Assembly (NCBI GenBank): GCA_964370605.1
Contig: CAYJJX010000034.1
Span: forward strand, 1-15,959
Source: CAYJBH01 sp964370605
Lineage (GTDB): Bacteria; Bacillota; Clostridia; Oscillospirales; Ruminococcaceae
Length of the DNA stretch: 15,959 nt
Direction of reading: 5' to 3'
In this document: in pieces, positions 6,684 through 14,251 of the stretch
Position numbering within the stretch: position 1 is the first letter of the stretch
How the letters are laid out: each line of letters opens with the position of its first letter
The notes under the pieces: generated by a model
Seen by the model: only the letters and a program-made list of their open reading frames with translations
Told to the model about the DNA's origin: nothing
The model's database searches: none
Program-made: the position numbers and the translations under genes

Positions 6684-7844
6684 ATGACATCAAAAGAAAG
6701 AATTTGGACAACATTATCGCATAAAGAGCCAGATAAAATTCCAATCGACTTTGCATCCACCCATGTCACCGGCATACACCGCACAGCCTATGACGACCTC
6801 GCACAAAAGACGGGACTTGAATTGAGCAAAAGATACAATTTTTTGCGTTCCGGAACTGCCGACCCCAATGAAGATTTTTTACAAAAAATCGGTGTGGACA
6901 CAAGGGGTGTTTGGCCGAATAAGCTTGGCGAAGAATATTGGGCGGTTGAAAATTGGGAAGACGAAAAATTTTTCTATCTAAAGGACGAATGGGGCGCTAC
7001 CTGGAGCAAAGAAAAGGACGGGGGACTTTATTATAACGTTATACGTTGCCCCATGGACGAAGAGGAGCTTTCCATCGAAGAGTTGTCGCAGCAATACTCC
7101 TATCCGGTGCTTGACAATGACGATAAGTTTGCGGGCATGTACGAAAAGGCAAAGGCTTTTGACGATGCAGGGTACGCGATCTTTGTGGAAAATCCGATGT
7201 GTGAAGTTTTCCACTCCCAGACAAGGGTGAGAGGTTATGAGAATTTCTTTTCCGATCTGATAATTGACCCTGATTTAGCGGTTTATATGATGGACCAGAC
7301 TGCCGATATACTCGGAGCGTATTATAAAAGGGTGCTCTCGGAGCTAAAAGATTTTCCTTTGATAATTCGTTTGAGTGACGATCTCGGAAGCCAAACCTCT
7401 CCACTCATTTCGATGGAGTGTTATCGTACCTTAGTAAAACCGATACATAAAAGATTGATAGAGCAGATAAAAAAAGATGCAAAGAACGATGTCAAAATAT
7501 TTTTTCATACCGATGGTGCCATAAAAGGTTTTATACCGGATCTCATAGAAATAGGCGCGGATATCCTCAATCCTGTTCAATATTCCTGCACCGATATCGT
7601 GCTAAAAGATTTGAAGAAAGAGTTTGGAAAAGACATCTCTTTCTGGGGCGGCGGTATCGATACACAAACATCATTCAGAACCGCTACCAAAGACGAGATA
7701 GTGGACGAAATTAAAAGGAATATCGATGATTTAGCAACAGGTGGTGGTTTCGTCTTCTCGCAGATTCATAACTTTCAAAAAGGAACCGAACCCGACAAAT
7801 TTTGGGCAGTGTGGGACACTATAAACAATAATCGCAATTACTAA
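6684..7844 (+). CDS. Uroporphyrinogen-decarboxylase-fold protein of unknown substrate
   Basis: A 386-residue protein of the UroD/MtaA/CmuA superfamily (COG0407-like). Family features are the opening TSKERIWTTLSHKEPDKIPIDF, an inner SDDLGSQTSPLIS strand (about 231-243), FFHTDGAIKGFIPDLIEIGA (273-292) ending in DILNPVQ, then FWGGGIDTQ (320-328) and a C-terminal IHNFQKG (361-367). Where corrinoid methyltransferases of this superfamily carry a zinc-binding His-X-Cys, this protein has His275-Thr-Asp277, so a classical MtaA-type methyltransferase is unlikely. True haem-pathway UroD is also unlikely from sequence and context. It heads the enzyme genes, 17 bases before the next one. A decarboxylase role in place of the missing UlaD is possible but only inferred. 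Confidence 0.8.
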   Translation: MTSKERIWTTLSHKEPDKIPIDFASTHVTGIHRTAYDDLAQKTGLELSKRYNFLRSGTADPNEDFLQKIGVDTRGVWPNKLGEEYWAVENWEDEKFFYLKDEWGATWSKEKDGGLYYNVIRCPMDEEELSIEELSQQYSYPVLDNDDKFAGMYEKAKAFDDAGYAIFVENPMCEVFHSQTRVRGYENFFSDLIIDPDLAVYMMDQTADILGAYYKRVLSELKDFPLIIRLSDDLGSQTSPLISMECYRTLVKPIHKRLIEQIKKDAKNDVKIFFHTDGAIKGFIPDLIEIGADILNPVQYSCTDIVLKDLKKEFGKDISFWGGGIDTQTSFRTATKDEIVDEIKRNIDDLATGGGFVFSQIHNFQKGTEPDKFWAVWDTINNNRNY

Positions 7845-7861
7845 AAAAGGAAACGTTAAAT

Positions 7862-8899
7862 ATGTTAATCAAAAAAGCTGTACTGGAAGAGTTTGAAAAA
7901 TTGTATGCACAAGGAGTGATAAGGAAAGACGGAAAACCGATAAAGTATCTTGGCGGTGCCGAAGCACAAGGACAGGGTTTCGCGGTTGATGCCGATAACT
8001 TTGAGAAAAAGCAGATACTGTGGGATGGTGAAAACTCGGGCGGCACGATGACAATATGTCAAATAAATGATAACGGCGACTTTTATGCAAATGAACGATT
8101 TTTTCCGATATTTCACGGGCCGGACTGTGTTCTTGTATACGGTGAATTAAAAGAAGAAGGTTATGAAATAACCGAGGTGCAAAAAATTCCGTGGCTACAT
8201 AGGTTTGATGTTGTAAAAGTAGGCGATGACAGCGTTTTTGTGGGCGCATCGCTGTCACGCTTTAAAGAAAGCAAGGATGACTGGTCAAACCCCGGCGAGA
8301 TAATTATCGGAAAACTCAACAAAGACCCCAAACAGCCAATGGAACTCAAGGTCATCAACGATGAGATAACAAAAAATCACGGTTATTGCACCACCACTTA
8401 TAACGGCAAAAGAGTCATATTGATTACCGGTGTTGAGGGAATGTATTGTGTATATATCCCCGAAAGGTTTGAGGATGAATGGAAGATAGAAAAACTCACC
8501 GACCGTGAAACCAGTGATGCCTGCACGGTGGATATCGATAACGATGGCATTGACGAGATAGTTACCATCGAAAAATTTCATGGCAATGAGCTTATTGTAA
8601 ACAAGCTTGTGGGCGGAGAGTGGAAAAAGATTTTCGAAAAAGAAATTGCCTTCGGCCATGGTCTTTGGGGCGGCAAATTTTTAGGAAAAAACAGGTTTTT
8701 TGCCGGTTGGAGACAAGGAACAAAGGAACTTATTTGTTTCGAGCAAGACGCAGATACAATAAAAGAAACAGTTATCGGCGCCGGTGGAACATCGCAGTTC
8801 AGCGTGTGGGAAGAAAATAATATCGGATATATCTTGTCGGCAGACAGGCAGGCGATTGAACAGACGGGTCAACTGGTACTATATACAATTACAGAATAA
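7862..8899 (+). CDS. Cytoplasmic six-bladed beta-propeller protein with FG-GAP-like repeat
   Basis: A 345-residue protein with no signal peptide. I see six diverged repeats, whose inner strands begin near residues 61, 112, 172, 218, 265 and 310. The fourth contains an FG-GAP/VCBS-like calcium loop, DIDNDGIDE (224-232). Aligned on that loop, three repeats carry a histidine at the same place on the inner strand (His113, His173, His266) while the others have Gly, Ser or Thr. This would put three histidines around the central channel, as in metal-dependent propeller enzymes. No exact family is recognised. FG-GAP propellers in sugar-catabolic operons include aldos-2-ulose dehydratase-like proteins, and lactonases are another propeller option. 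AAAGGA precedes the ATG, and the gaps on both sides are 17 bases, so it belongs to the operon. Confidence 0.75.
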   Translation: MLIKKAVLEEFEKLYAQGVIRKDGKPIKYLGGAEAQGQGFAVDADNFEKKQILWDGENSGGTMTICQINDNGDFYANERFFPIFHGPDCVLVYGELKEEGYEITEVQKIPWLHRFDVVKVGDDSVFVGASLSRFKESKDDWSNPGEIIIGKLNKDPKQPMELKVINDEITKNHGYCTTTYNGKRVILITGVEGMYCVYIPERFEDEWKIEKLTDRETSDACTVDIDNDGIDEIVTIEKFHGNELIVNKLVGGEWKKIFEKEIAFGHGLWGGKFLGKNRFFAGWRQGTKELICFEQDADTIKETVIGAGGTSQFSVWEENNIGYILSADRQAIEQTGQLVLYTITE

Positions 8900-8916
8900 C
8901 AAAAGGAGATAAAACA

Positions 8917-10032
8917 ATGGTTAAAGATCAAAAAGGTTTTAGTGATAATGTGGGTCAGGGTGATCTATCCAAGGTTACCAAAGAGGTATGGCGTGAGAAG
9001 TGTTTTCCGGAGTGGGGCACATGGCTGAACGAAGAGATTGAGGACTGCGTGGTGCCGGCTAACAACTTTGCCATGTGGTGGCTTGGTTGTACCGGTGTTT
9101 GGGTCAAAACTCCCGGCGATGCAAATCTTTGCATCGATCTTTGGGTAGGCGTTGGCAAACAGAACAAAAGAAAATGGAATGTACCATATTCACAGGGCAA
9201 AAACTTCCAGATGTATTACATGAACGGTGGCCCAACATACCAGCCAAACACCAGAACAGTACCGATGGTTATCGATCCGTTCGAAATCCAAAAGATTGAT
9301 GCTGTACTGTCAACACATATGCACCGTGACCATATCGACCAATATGTAGCGGCCGCTATTGTCAACAATCATCCCGATGTTCCGTTTATTGGACCGAAAT
9401 TCAGCTGTGATGTTTGGCGTTCATGGGGTGTGCCGGAGGACAGGCTAAAGGTAGTAAAGCCCGGCGATACCATTAAGATTAAGGATCTTGAGATTGTTGC
9501 GGTAGATTCTTTCGATCGAACCGCACTCATTACCGATCCATTACAATCGCAGGACATGCGTGGCACCTGCCCGACCGACATGGACGACCGTGCGGTTAGC
9601 TACATTATCAAAACACCGGGTGGTAATCTCTACCACAGTGGCGACTCGCACTATTCTAACATGTACTTTAAACACGGCAGAGATCACAAAATCGACGTTG
9701 CACTTGCCTCTTTTGGTGAAAACCCCCCCGGACTTACCGACAAGATGACATCGGCCGACGTACTGAGAATGGCAGAATGCCTAAGAACCGATGTAATGAT
9801 TCCGTTCCATTATGACATCTGGTGCAACATGCTTGCGGATCCTTCCGAGATTGAGTATCTTTACCAATTCAAAGCGCCACGCCTCGACTATAAGTTCAAG
9901 GTGTTCATCTGGCAGGTGGGCGGTCAATATACCTATCCGCAGGATAAGGGCAAAAAGAGGTTTATGTTCGACCGTGGATTCCATGACGCATTTACCGACG
10001 AGCCGAACCTTCCGTTCAAATCCTTCCTATAA
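8917..10032 (+). CDS. ulaG: UlaG-type metallo-beta-lactamase-fold lactonase
   Basis: A 371-residue close homologue of UlaG, the manganese-dependent L-ascorbate-6-phosphate lactonase. Long identical-looking stretches match my recollection of the E. coli protein: FPEWGTWLNEEIE, FAMWWLGCTGVW, VDSFDRTALIT, LYHSGDSHYSN, DKMTSAD, IPFHYDIW, FIWQVGG and the C-terminal LPFKSFL. The metal motif is His134-Met-His136-Arg-Asp138-His139, with further ligands His240/Asp243 and His298. In the Ula pathway it opens the lactone ring to 3-keto-L-gulonate 6-phosphate. Here no ascorbate PTS is present to phosphorylate the substrate, so the lactone acted on may differ. It is cytoplasmic. AAAGGAG precedes the ATG. 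It lies 16 bases before the UlaF-like gene. Confidence 0.9.
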   Translation: MVKDQKGFSDNVGQGDLSKVTKEVWREKCFPEWGTWLNEEIEDCVVPANNFAMWWLGCTGVWVKTPGDANLCIDLWVGVGKQNKRKWNVPYSQGKNFQMYYMNGGPTYQPNTRTVPMVIDPFEIQKIDAVLSTHMHRDHIDQYVAAAIVNNHPDVPFIGPKFSCDVWRSWGVPEDRLKVVKPGDTIKIKDLEIVAVDSFDRTALITDPLQSQDMRGTCPTDMDDRAVSYIIKTPGGNLYHSGDSHYSNMYFKHGRDHKIDVALASFGENPPGLTDKMTSADVLRMAECLRTDVMIPFHYDIWCNMLADPSEIEYLYQFKAPRLDYKFKVFIWQVGGQYTYPQDKGKKRFMFDRGFHDAFTDEPNLPFKSFL

Positions 10033-10034
10033 AT

Positions 10035-10041
10035 AAAGGTG
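10035..10041 (+). promoter_or_regulatory. Ribosome binding site that sets the 4-epimerase start
   Basis: AAAGGTG at 10035-10041 is 7 bases before the ATG at 10049. The ATG at 10043 is only one base past it, too close for initiation. Confidence 0.65.
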
Positions 10042-10048
10042 TATGATT

Positions 10049-10756
10049 ATGAACCTAACAGCATTAAAAGAAGAAGTGTTTGCCGCAAATCTTGAGCTTG
10101 TAAAACGTGAGCTTGTTATCTACACCTGGGGTAACGTTTCGGTAATTGATCGTGAGCAAGGTGTTATTGTAATCAAACCACGTGGCATCGAATACGACGA
10201 TATGACTGCCGACGACATGTCGGTGACCGACCTTGACGGCAACATTGTGGAGGGTAAACTTCTCCCCTCGGTGGATCTCGACATACATATCGCACTGTAT
10301 AAAAAATTCCCCGATATAAAGTCGATAGCACACACCCACTCCACCTATGCGACCGCATTCGCACAGGCAAGAAAAGATATCCCTTGCTACGGCACTACCC
10401 ATGCCGACCATTTTTACGGCAGCATCCCCTGCACAAGGGTGATGACAGCAGAGGAGGTCGCAGGCGACTATGAAAAGAACACCGGTGACGTGATTGTCGA
10501 GACTTTCATTGAGCGAAAAATCGACCCGATGCAGGTTTTCGGTGTCAACGTAGCAGGTCATGGCCCGTTTACCTGGGGAAGTTCTGCGGCACTTGCCGTC
10601 GAGAACAGTGTAATTTTAGAGGAACTCTCTAAGATGGCGATACTGACAAAACAGGTAGATGCAAACGCACCCGAGCTTGAGGATTATTCCCTCGATAAGC
10701 ACTTTTTGAGGAAACATGGGGCAAATTCGTATTTTTACCAGAAAAAAGAGGACTAG
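10049..10756 (+). CDS. Class II aldolase/AraD-UlaF-type ketose-phosphate 4-epimerase homologue
   Basis: A 235-residue protein very similar to L-ribulose-5-phosphate 4-epimerases (AraD, UlaF; about 231 residues). Matching blocks are YTWGNVS, IDREQGVIVIKP, TADDM, HTHSTYAT, TTHADHFYGSIPCTR, HGPFTWG and LDKHFLRKHGANSYF. Zinc ligands His95 and His97 and the third His in GHGPFTWG are present, as are the acid/base Asp of THAD and the C-terminal Tyr. Two residues that hold the phosphate in AraD are changed: the Ser of KPSG is Arg45 and the second Ser of PSSD is Val75. The fold and epimerase or retro-aldol chemistry are secure; the usual phosphorylated substrate is not. The next gene starts 3 bases after the stop. 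Confidence 0.87.
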   Translation: MNLTALKEEVFAANLELVKRELVIYTWGNVSVIDREQGVIVIKPRGIEYDDMTADDMSVTDLDGNIVEGKLLPSVDLDIHIALYKKFPDIKSIAHTHSTYATAFAQARKDIPCYGTTHADHFYGSIPCTRVMTAEEVAGDYEKNTGDVIVETFIERKIDPMQVFGVNVAGHGPFTWGSSAALAVENSVILEELSKMAILTKQVDANAPELEDYSLDKHFLRKHGANSYFYQKKED

Positions 10757-10759
10757 AAA

Positions 10760-11566
10760 ATGAAAACCTCTGTTTCACTGTCAATTTTTGAAGCCAAAAA
10801 AGGCGCACCCATTCTTTTTTCCGGTTGCGAAGAAGATTATTTTAAAACAATAAAGGAGCTGGGATACGACGGCATCGACCTGTTTGTGGACGATCCGTTC
10901 AGCGACAAGGCAAAGTTTGCGGTAAAGATGCTCCAAAAATATGACCTCGGTGTAGGTGTTGTTATGCCGGCGGCGCTCGCCGGTATGGGACTTTTTCTCG
11001 GTGACGAGGATCAGGATATCCGAAATAGTTGCATAGAAAAAATTGCCGAAATTGTGGATTATACAAGAGAACTCGGTGGCATGGTGTCGCTCGGACTTGT
11101 GCGCGGAAGCACCGTAGGCGATGAAACACTCGAACACTTTAATAAAAAGTTTGTGGATTCCTGCGAAAAATTGCTCAGCAAAAGTGACGGTGTGTCACTG
11201 TTAATTGAGCCGATAAATAGATATGAAATAAACACCATCAACTCGGCAAGAGAGGGCATCGACTTTATTAAAGAAACAAAACTTCCACTTTATCTGATGC
11301 TGGACACCTTCCACATGAACATTGAGGATGTGGATGTCGAGGCGGTGTTTGAAGAGTCCCACTCGCTCGGATTGACAAAGCACATTCACTTTTTGGATTC
11401 AAACCGCTTAGCACCATCGATGGGTCACACCGATATGCGGAGTTTGTATCGCCTTTTTGAACGACAAGGCTATGATGGCTATCTGTGTTTAGAGGCACTT
11501 CCAAAGCCGACACCGTATGAATGTGCAAAACGAGGAGCGGCATTTTTTAAAAGCATGAAAGGATAA
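10760..11566 (+). CDS. TIM-barrel sugar isomerase/epimerase (ketose 3-epimerase-like)
   Basis: A 268-residue member of the xylose-isomerase-like TIM-barrel superfamily (AP_endonuc_2). The metal-binding set of D-tagatose/ketose 3-epimerases can be traced: Glu150 (LLIEPINRYE), Asp182 (LDTFHMNIED), His208 (KHIHFLDSNR) and Glu245 (CLEALP). The substrate Arg in DSNRLAPSMGHTD is also present. It resembles 3-epimerases more than E. coli UlaE, but it occupies the UlaE position between the 4-epimerase and transketolase genes and could perform the same C3 inversion of a keto-pentose. AGAGGA precedes the ATG. It is cytoplasmic with no signal peptide. Hydroxypyruvate isomerase and IolE/IolI-like activities are less likely alternatives within the same superfamily. 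Confidence 0.85.
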   Translation: MKTSVSLSIFEAKKGAPILFSGCEEDYFKTIKELGYDGIDLFVDDPFSDKAKFAVKMLQKYDLGVGVVMPAALAGMGLFLGDEDQDIRNSCIEKIAEIVDYTRELGGMVSLGLVRGSTVGDETLEHFNKKFVDSCEKLLSKSDGVSLLIEPINRYEINTINSAREGIDFIKETKLPLYLMLDTFHMNIEDVDVEAVFEESHSLGLTKHIHFLDSNRLAPSMGHTDMRSLYRLFERQGYDGYLCLEALPKPTPYECAKRGAAFFKSMKG

Positions 11567-11572
11567 ATCAAT

Positions 11573-12379
11573 ATGGTTGATAAGAAACAACTGCAAAAAA
11601 ACGCAAACGAGATGCGAAAATTGATAGTTGAGGGGATTTATGCCGCAAAAAGCGGTCACCCCGGCGGCTCGCTCTCTATCTGTGATATAATGTCGGTGTT
11701 ATTTTTTGACAAGATGAATACCGAGGGGGCAAACCTCGACCGTTTTGTCCTGTCAAAAGGACATGCCGCACCGGCACTTTATGCCGCTCTTTCGCTAAAA
11801 GGACATTTTCCAGCGCAGGAGATGAAAAACCTGCGTAATATCAACAGCTTTTTACAAGGTCACCCTTGTATGAATAAAGTTCCGGGTGTCGATATGTCCA
11901 CCGGCTCGCTCGGTCAGGGGCTTTCCGCCGCAAACGGCATGGCGATAAACGCAAAGTACAAAAAACAGGATTATCGTGTTTATTGTATCTGCGGTGACGG
12001 CGAGCTTCAAGAGGGTCAAATTTGGGAGGCGGCGATGACCGCCGCACATTACAAGCTCGATAACCTGACCGTCTTTATCGACAACAACGGTTTGCAGATC
12101 GACGGCTCTAACGACGAGGTTATGTCACTCGGCAATATTTCCGATAAGTTCAAATCGTTCGGCTTTCATATCATAGAGATTGACGGACACGATATCGAGG
12201 CAATACAAAGCGCCGTTGATACTGCGTGTGCAACGAAGGGAAAACCTACCGCAATAATCTGCAAAACAATTAAAGGCAAGGGCGTTTCGTTCATGGAGAA
12301 TCAGGTTGGTTTCCATGGTGCGGCTCCGTCGGACGCGCAGTACGAGATAGCGATGAAAGAACTTGGGGAGGTGTTATAA
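11573..12379 (+). CDS. Transketolase N-terminal (pyrophosphate-binding) subunit
   Basis: The ThDP/Mg-binding half of a two-gene transketolase, 268 residues. Visible motifs are SGHPGGSLS (His29), SKGHAAPALYA (His64), MSTGSLGQGLS, and the ThDP motif GDGELQEGQIWEAA (141-154) ending at DNNGLQIDG with Asn172. KGKGVSFMEN and FHGAAPSD lie near the C-terminus. Such split transketolases transfer two-carbon ketol units between ketose donors and aldose acceptors and work only with the C-subunit encoded next. The stop overlaps the start of that gene by one base (TAATG), so the subunits are probably translationally coupled. In this operon it would cleave a pentulose-like intermediate. Specificity cannot be fixed from this half. 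Confidence 0.93.
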   Translation: MVDKKQLQKNANEMRKLIVEGIYAAKSGHPGGSLSICDIMSVLFFDKMNTEGANLDRFVLSKGHAAPALYAALSLKGHFPAQEMKNLRNINSFLQGHPCMNKVPGVDMSTGSLGQGLSAANGMAINAKYKKQDYRVYCICGDGELQEGQIWEAAMTAAHYKLDNLTVFIDNNGLQIDGSNDEVMSLGNISDKFKSFGFHIIEIDGHDIEAIQSAVDTACATKGKPTAIICKTIKGKGVSFMENQVGFHGAAPSDAQYEIAMKELGEVL

Positions 12380-13299
12380 TGGGTATACCTACAAGAGAGG
12401 CATACGGCAAGGCACTTGCCACGCTCGGAAAAAACAACGACTTTTTAGTTTTAGACGCAGACCTTGCAAAGGCAACACAGTCTATCATATTTCAAAAGGA
12501 ATATCCGGAAAGATTTTTCAACATGGGTATTTCAGAGGGTGATATGATGACTACCGCCGCCGGTATCGCCGCCTGTGGCACGAAAGTTTTTGCAAGCACA
12601 TTTGCGATGTTTGCCGCAGGTCGTGCGTTTGAACAGATTCGCAACTCCATCTGTTACCCCAATCTTCCGGTGGTTGTTGCCGGAACGCACGGCGGTGTGC
12701 TTATTGGTGAAGACGGTGCATCACATCAGGCAATCGAAGATGTGTCACTGATGCGAACCATTCCGAATATGACGGTACTCGTGCCCTGTGACGAATACAG
12801 CGTGACAAAACTTATGGAGCAACTTGTTGATTACAAATCTCCTGCATATATCCGTGCCGGACGAAATGCCTGTCCCGATATTTATAAAGGAGACGAAGAA
12901 ATCACCATCGGCAAAGGAAATGTGTTAAAAGACGGTGACGACCTCACCATCATAGCCATGGGCGACATGGTTTTTGAGGCGCTGGAGGCGGCAAAGGTTT
13001 TAGAGGCTGAGGGTAAAAGCGTTGCGGTAATCGACATGCACACCGTAAAGCCGATTGACACCGAATTGGTGATGAACTACGCAAAGAAGACCGGCAAAAT
13101 AGTAACAGCGGAGGATCATAACGTTATCGGTGGTTTAGGTTCTGCCGTTGCCGAAATTCTCGCCGAAACAGGCGATGCAAAACTTCGCAGAGTTGGTGTC
13201 AAGGATACTTTTGGAAAATCCGGAACGAAGCCGGAACTGCAGGAATATTATGGACTCAACGCAAAGACGATAGAAAAAGCGGCAAAGGAAATACTATGA
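12379..13299 (+). CDS. Transketolase C-terminal (pyrimidine-binding) subunit
   Basis: Second half of the split transketolase, 306 residues. The catalytic ThDP-activating Glu is Glu53 in NMGISEGDMM. The substrate loop GTHGGVLIGEDGASHQ holds His104 and His116, and IRAGRNACP holds Arg162. Arg6 is also conserved. The Ser that contacts substrate phosphate in E. coli TktA (Ser385, in ADLAPSN) aligns with Ala32 (ADLAKAT), and the common GIAEQN motif is GISEGD here. These changes suggest an altered substrate anion but do not prove it. The swivelling C-terminal domain begins near residue 175. It overlaps the previous gene by one base and the next by four (ATGA), so all three are tightly coupled. Confidence 0.92.
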   Translation: MGIPTREAYGKALATLGKNNDFLVLDADLAKATQSIIFQKEYPERFFNMGISEGDMMTTAAGIAACGTKVFASTFAMFAAGRAFEQIRNSICYPNLPVVVAGTHGGVLIGEDGASHQAIEDVSLMRTIPNMTVLVPCDEYSVTKLMEQLVDYKSPAYIRAGRNACPDIYKGDEEITIGKGNVLKDGDDLTIIAMGDMVFEALEAAKVLEAEGKSVAVIDMHTVKPIDTELVMNYAKKTGKIVTAEDHNVIGGLGSAVAEILAETGDAKLRRVGVKDTFGKSGTKPELQEYYGLNAKTIEKAAKEIL

Positions 13300-14129
13300 A
13301 AAAAATATTTGTAAATTTTAAACGTTTTGACATATCCCCTGAAAAGGGAGGTGTCAACTCCATCGCACCGATAAACGACTGGGCAAAGACCATCGTAGAA
13401 GGTACTAAAGGTTCGCTGAAAGACTACACAAACAAAGCTGAATTCACCATGTTTTTTCCGGAATTGCACATCTTGAATGCAGTGTCAGCTAACGATGGTA
13501 CAATCAAAATCGGCTGCCAGAGTGTGAACGAGAGTGATACTGCAGCCGGTGGCAATTTTGGCGCTTTCACAACACTTCGCCCTGCGAATGCCATGGCACT
13601 TGCAGGTGTAAATACCGCACTTATCGGTCACTGCGAAGAACGTAACTACTATAAAGGCATTTTGAGCGGTGCAGGAGTTACCGACCTCTCGATAGTAAAC
13701 AATCACTTTAATCAGAAAATTAAATCGGCAATTGCTGCCGGCATGGACGTTCTTTACTGTATCGGCGAGACCTCAGAGGAACAAGCAGACTTTGAAAATG
13801 TGCTGAAAACACAGCTGGAAATGGGGCTTGATGGTGTCGACCTTTCTAAAATCACCATAGCCTACGAGCCGGTATGGTCGATAGGTCCGGGCAAAACTCC
13901 CGCCGATAAGCCGTATATCACCAAGATTGCACAGTTTGTTAAGTCGATTTTTCCGACACTCGATGTTGTGTATGGTGGCGGATTGAAAGAAGAAAATGCC
14001 GAAATGCTCGCCTCTATTGATGAAATTGACGGTGGACTCATTGCACTAACACGTTTTTCCGGTCAAATCGGTTTTTATCCCGAGGAATATATAGCGATAG
14101 TCGACAAATATTTGGAAAGTAAAGTTTGA
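13296..14129 (+). CDS. Divergent triosephosphate-isomerase-family protein
   Basis: A 277-residue TIM barrel, longer than typical TPI (about 250). All catalytic residues are kept: Asn7 and Lys9 (VNFK), His112 (IGHCEERN) and Glu191 (AYEPVWSIG), plus the flexible lid IGPGKTP. The phosphate-holding positions differ: YGGS is YGGG (Gly229 for the usual Ser211), and the Gly-Gly of the last loop (VGGASL) is Ala250-Leu251 followed by Thr-Arg253. Aldose-ketose isomerisation is therefore likely, but on a substrate whose tail group is not bound as a normal phosphate. Tetrulose-phosphate isomerases of the erythritol pathway are known TPI-family relatives with other substrates. A housekeeping glycolytic TPI is unlikely given the divergence and operon position. 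Confidence 0.85.
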   Translation: MKKIFVNFKRFDISPEKGGVNSIAPINDWAKTIVEGTKGSLKDYTNKAEFTMFFPELHILNAVSANDGTIKIGCQSVNESDTAAGGNFGAFTTLRPANAMALAGVNTALIGHCEERNYYKGILSGAGVTDLSIVNNHFNQKIKSAIAAGMDVLYCIGETSEEQADFENVLKTQLEMGLDGVDLSKITIAYEPVWSIGPGKTPADKPYITKIAQFVKSIFPTLDVVYGGGLKEENAEMLASIDEIDGGLIALTRFSGQIGFYPEEYIAIVDKYLESKV

Positions 14130-14195
14130 AAACTAGTTTTCAACCCAACTTTAGTTGGGCGGAGTCTTTATCCTTTCAAACGGAATACGTTTGAA
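14126..14195 (+). promoter_or_regulatory. Three successive hairpins before the LarA-like gene
   Basis: A perfect 18-bp palindrome, TTGAAAACTAGTTTTCAA (14126-14143), covers the TPI-like stop codon. It is followed by CCCAACT-TT-AGTTGGG (14144-14159) and TTCAAACG-5-CGTTTGAA (14175-14195). None has a T run. Together they could stabilise the upstream message, attenuate, or mark a processing site, which would set LarA-like expression apart. Confidence 0.45.
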
Positions 14196-14251
14196 TTTCA
14201 CCACATAGTCGCGAAACCGGACAAAACATTAAGAAAGGAATGGATATAATT

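Noticed and set aside
6684..7844. Haem-biosynthesis uroporphyrinogen decarboxylase
   Set aside because: Sequence motifs and the catabolic operon do not fit hemE; no other tetrapyrrole gene is present.
13296..14129. Housekeeping glycolytic triosephosphate isomerase
   Set aside because: The phosphate-loop residues differ and the gene is coupled by a 4-base overlap to a catabolic transketolase.
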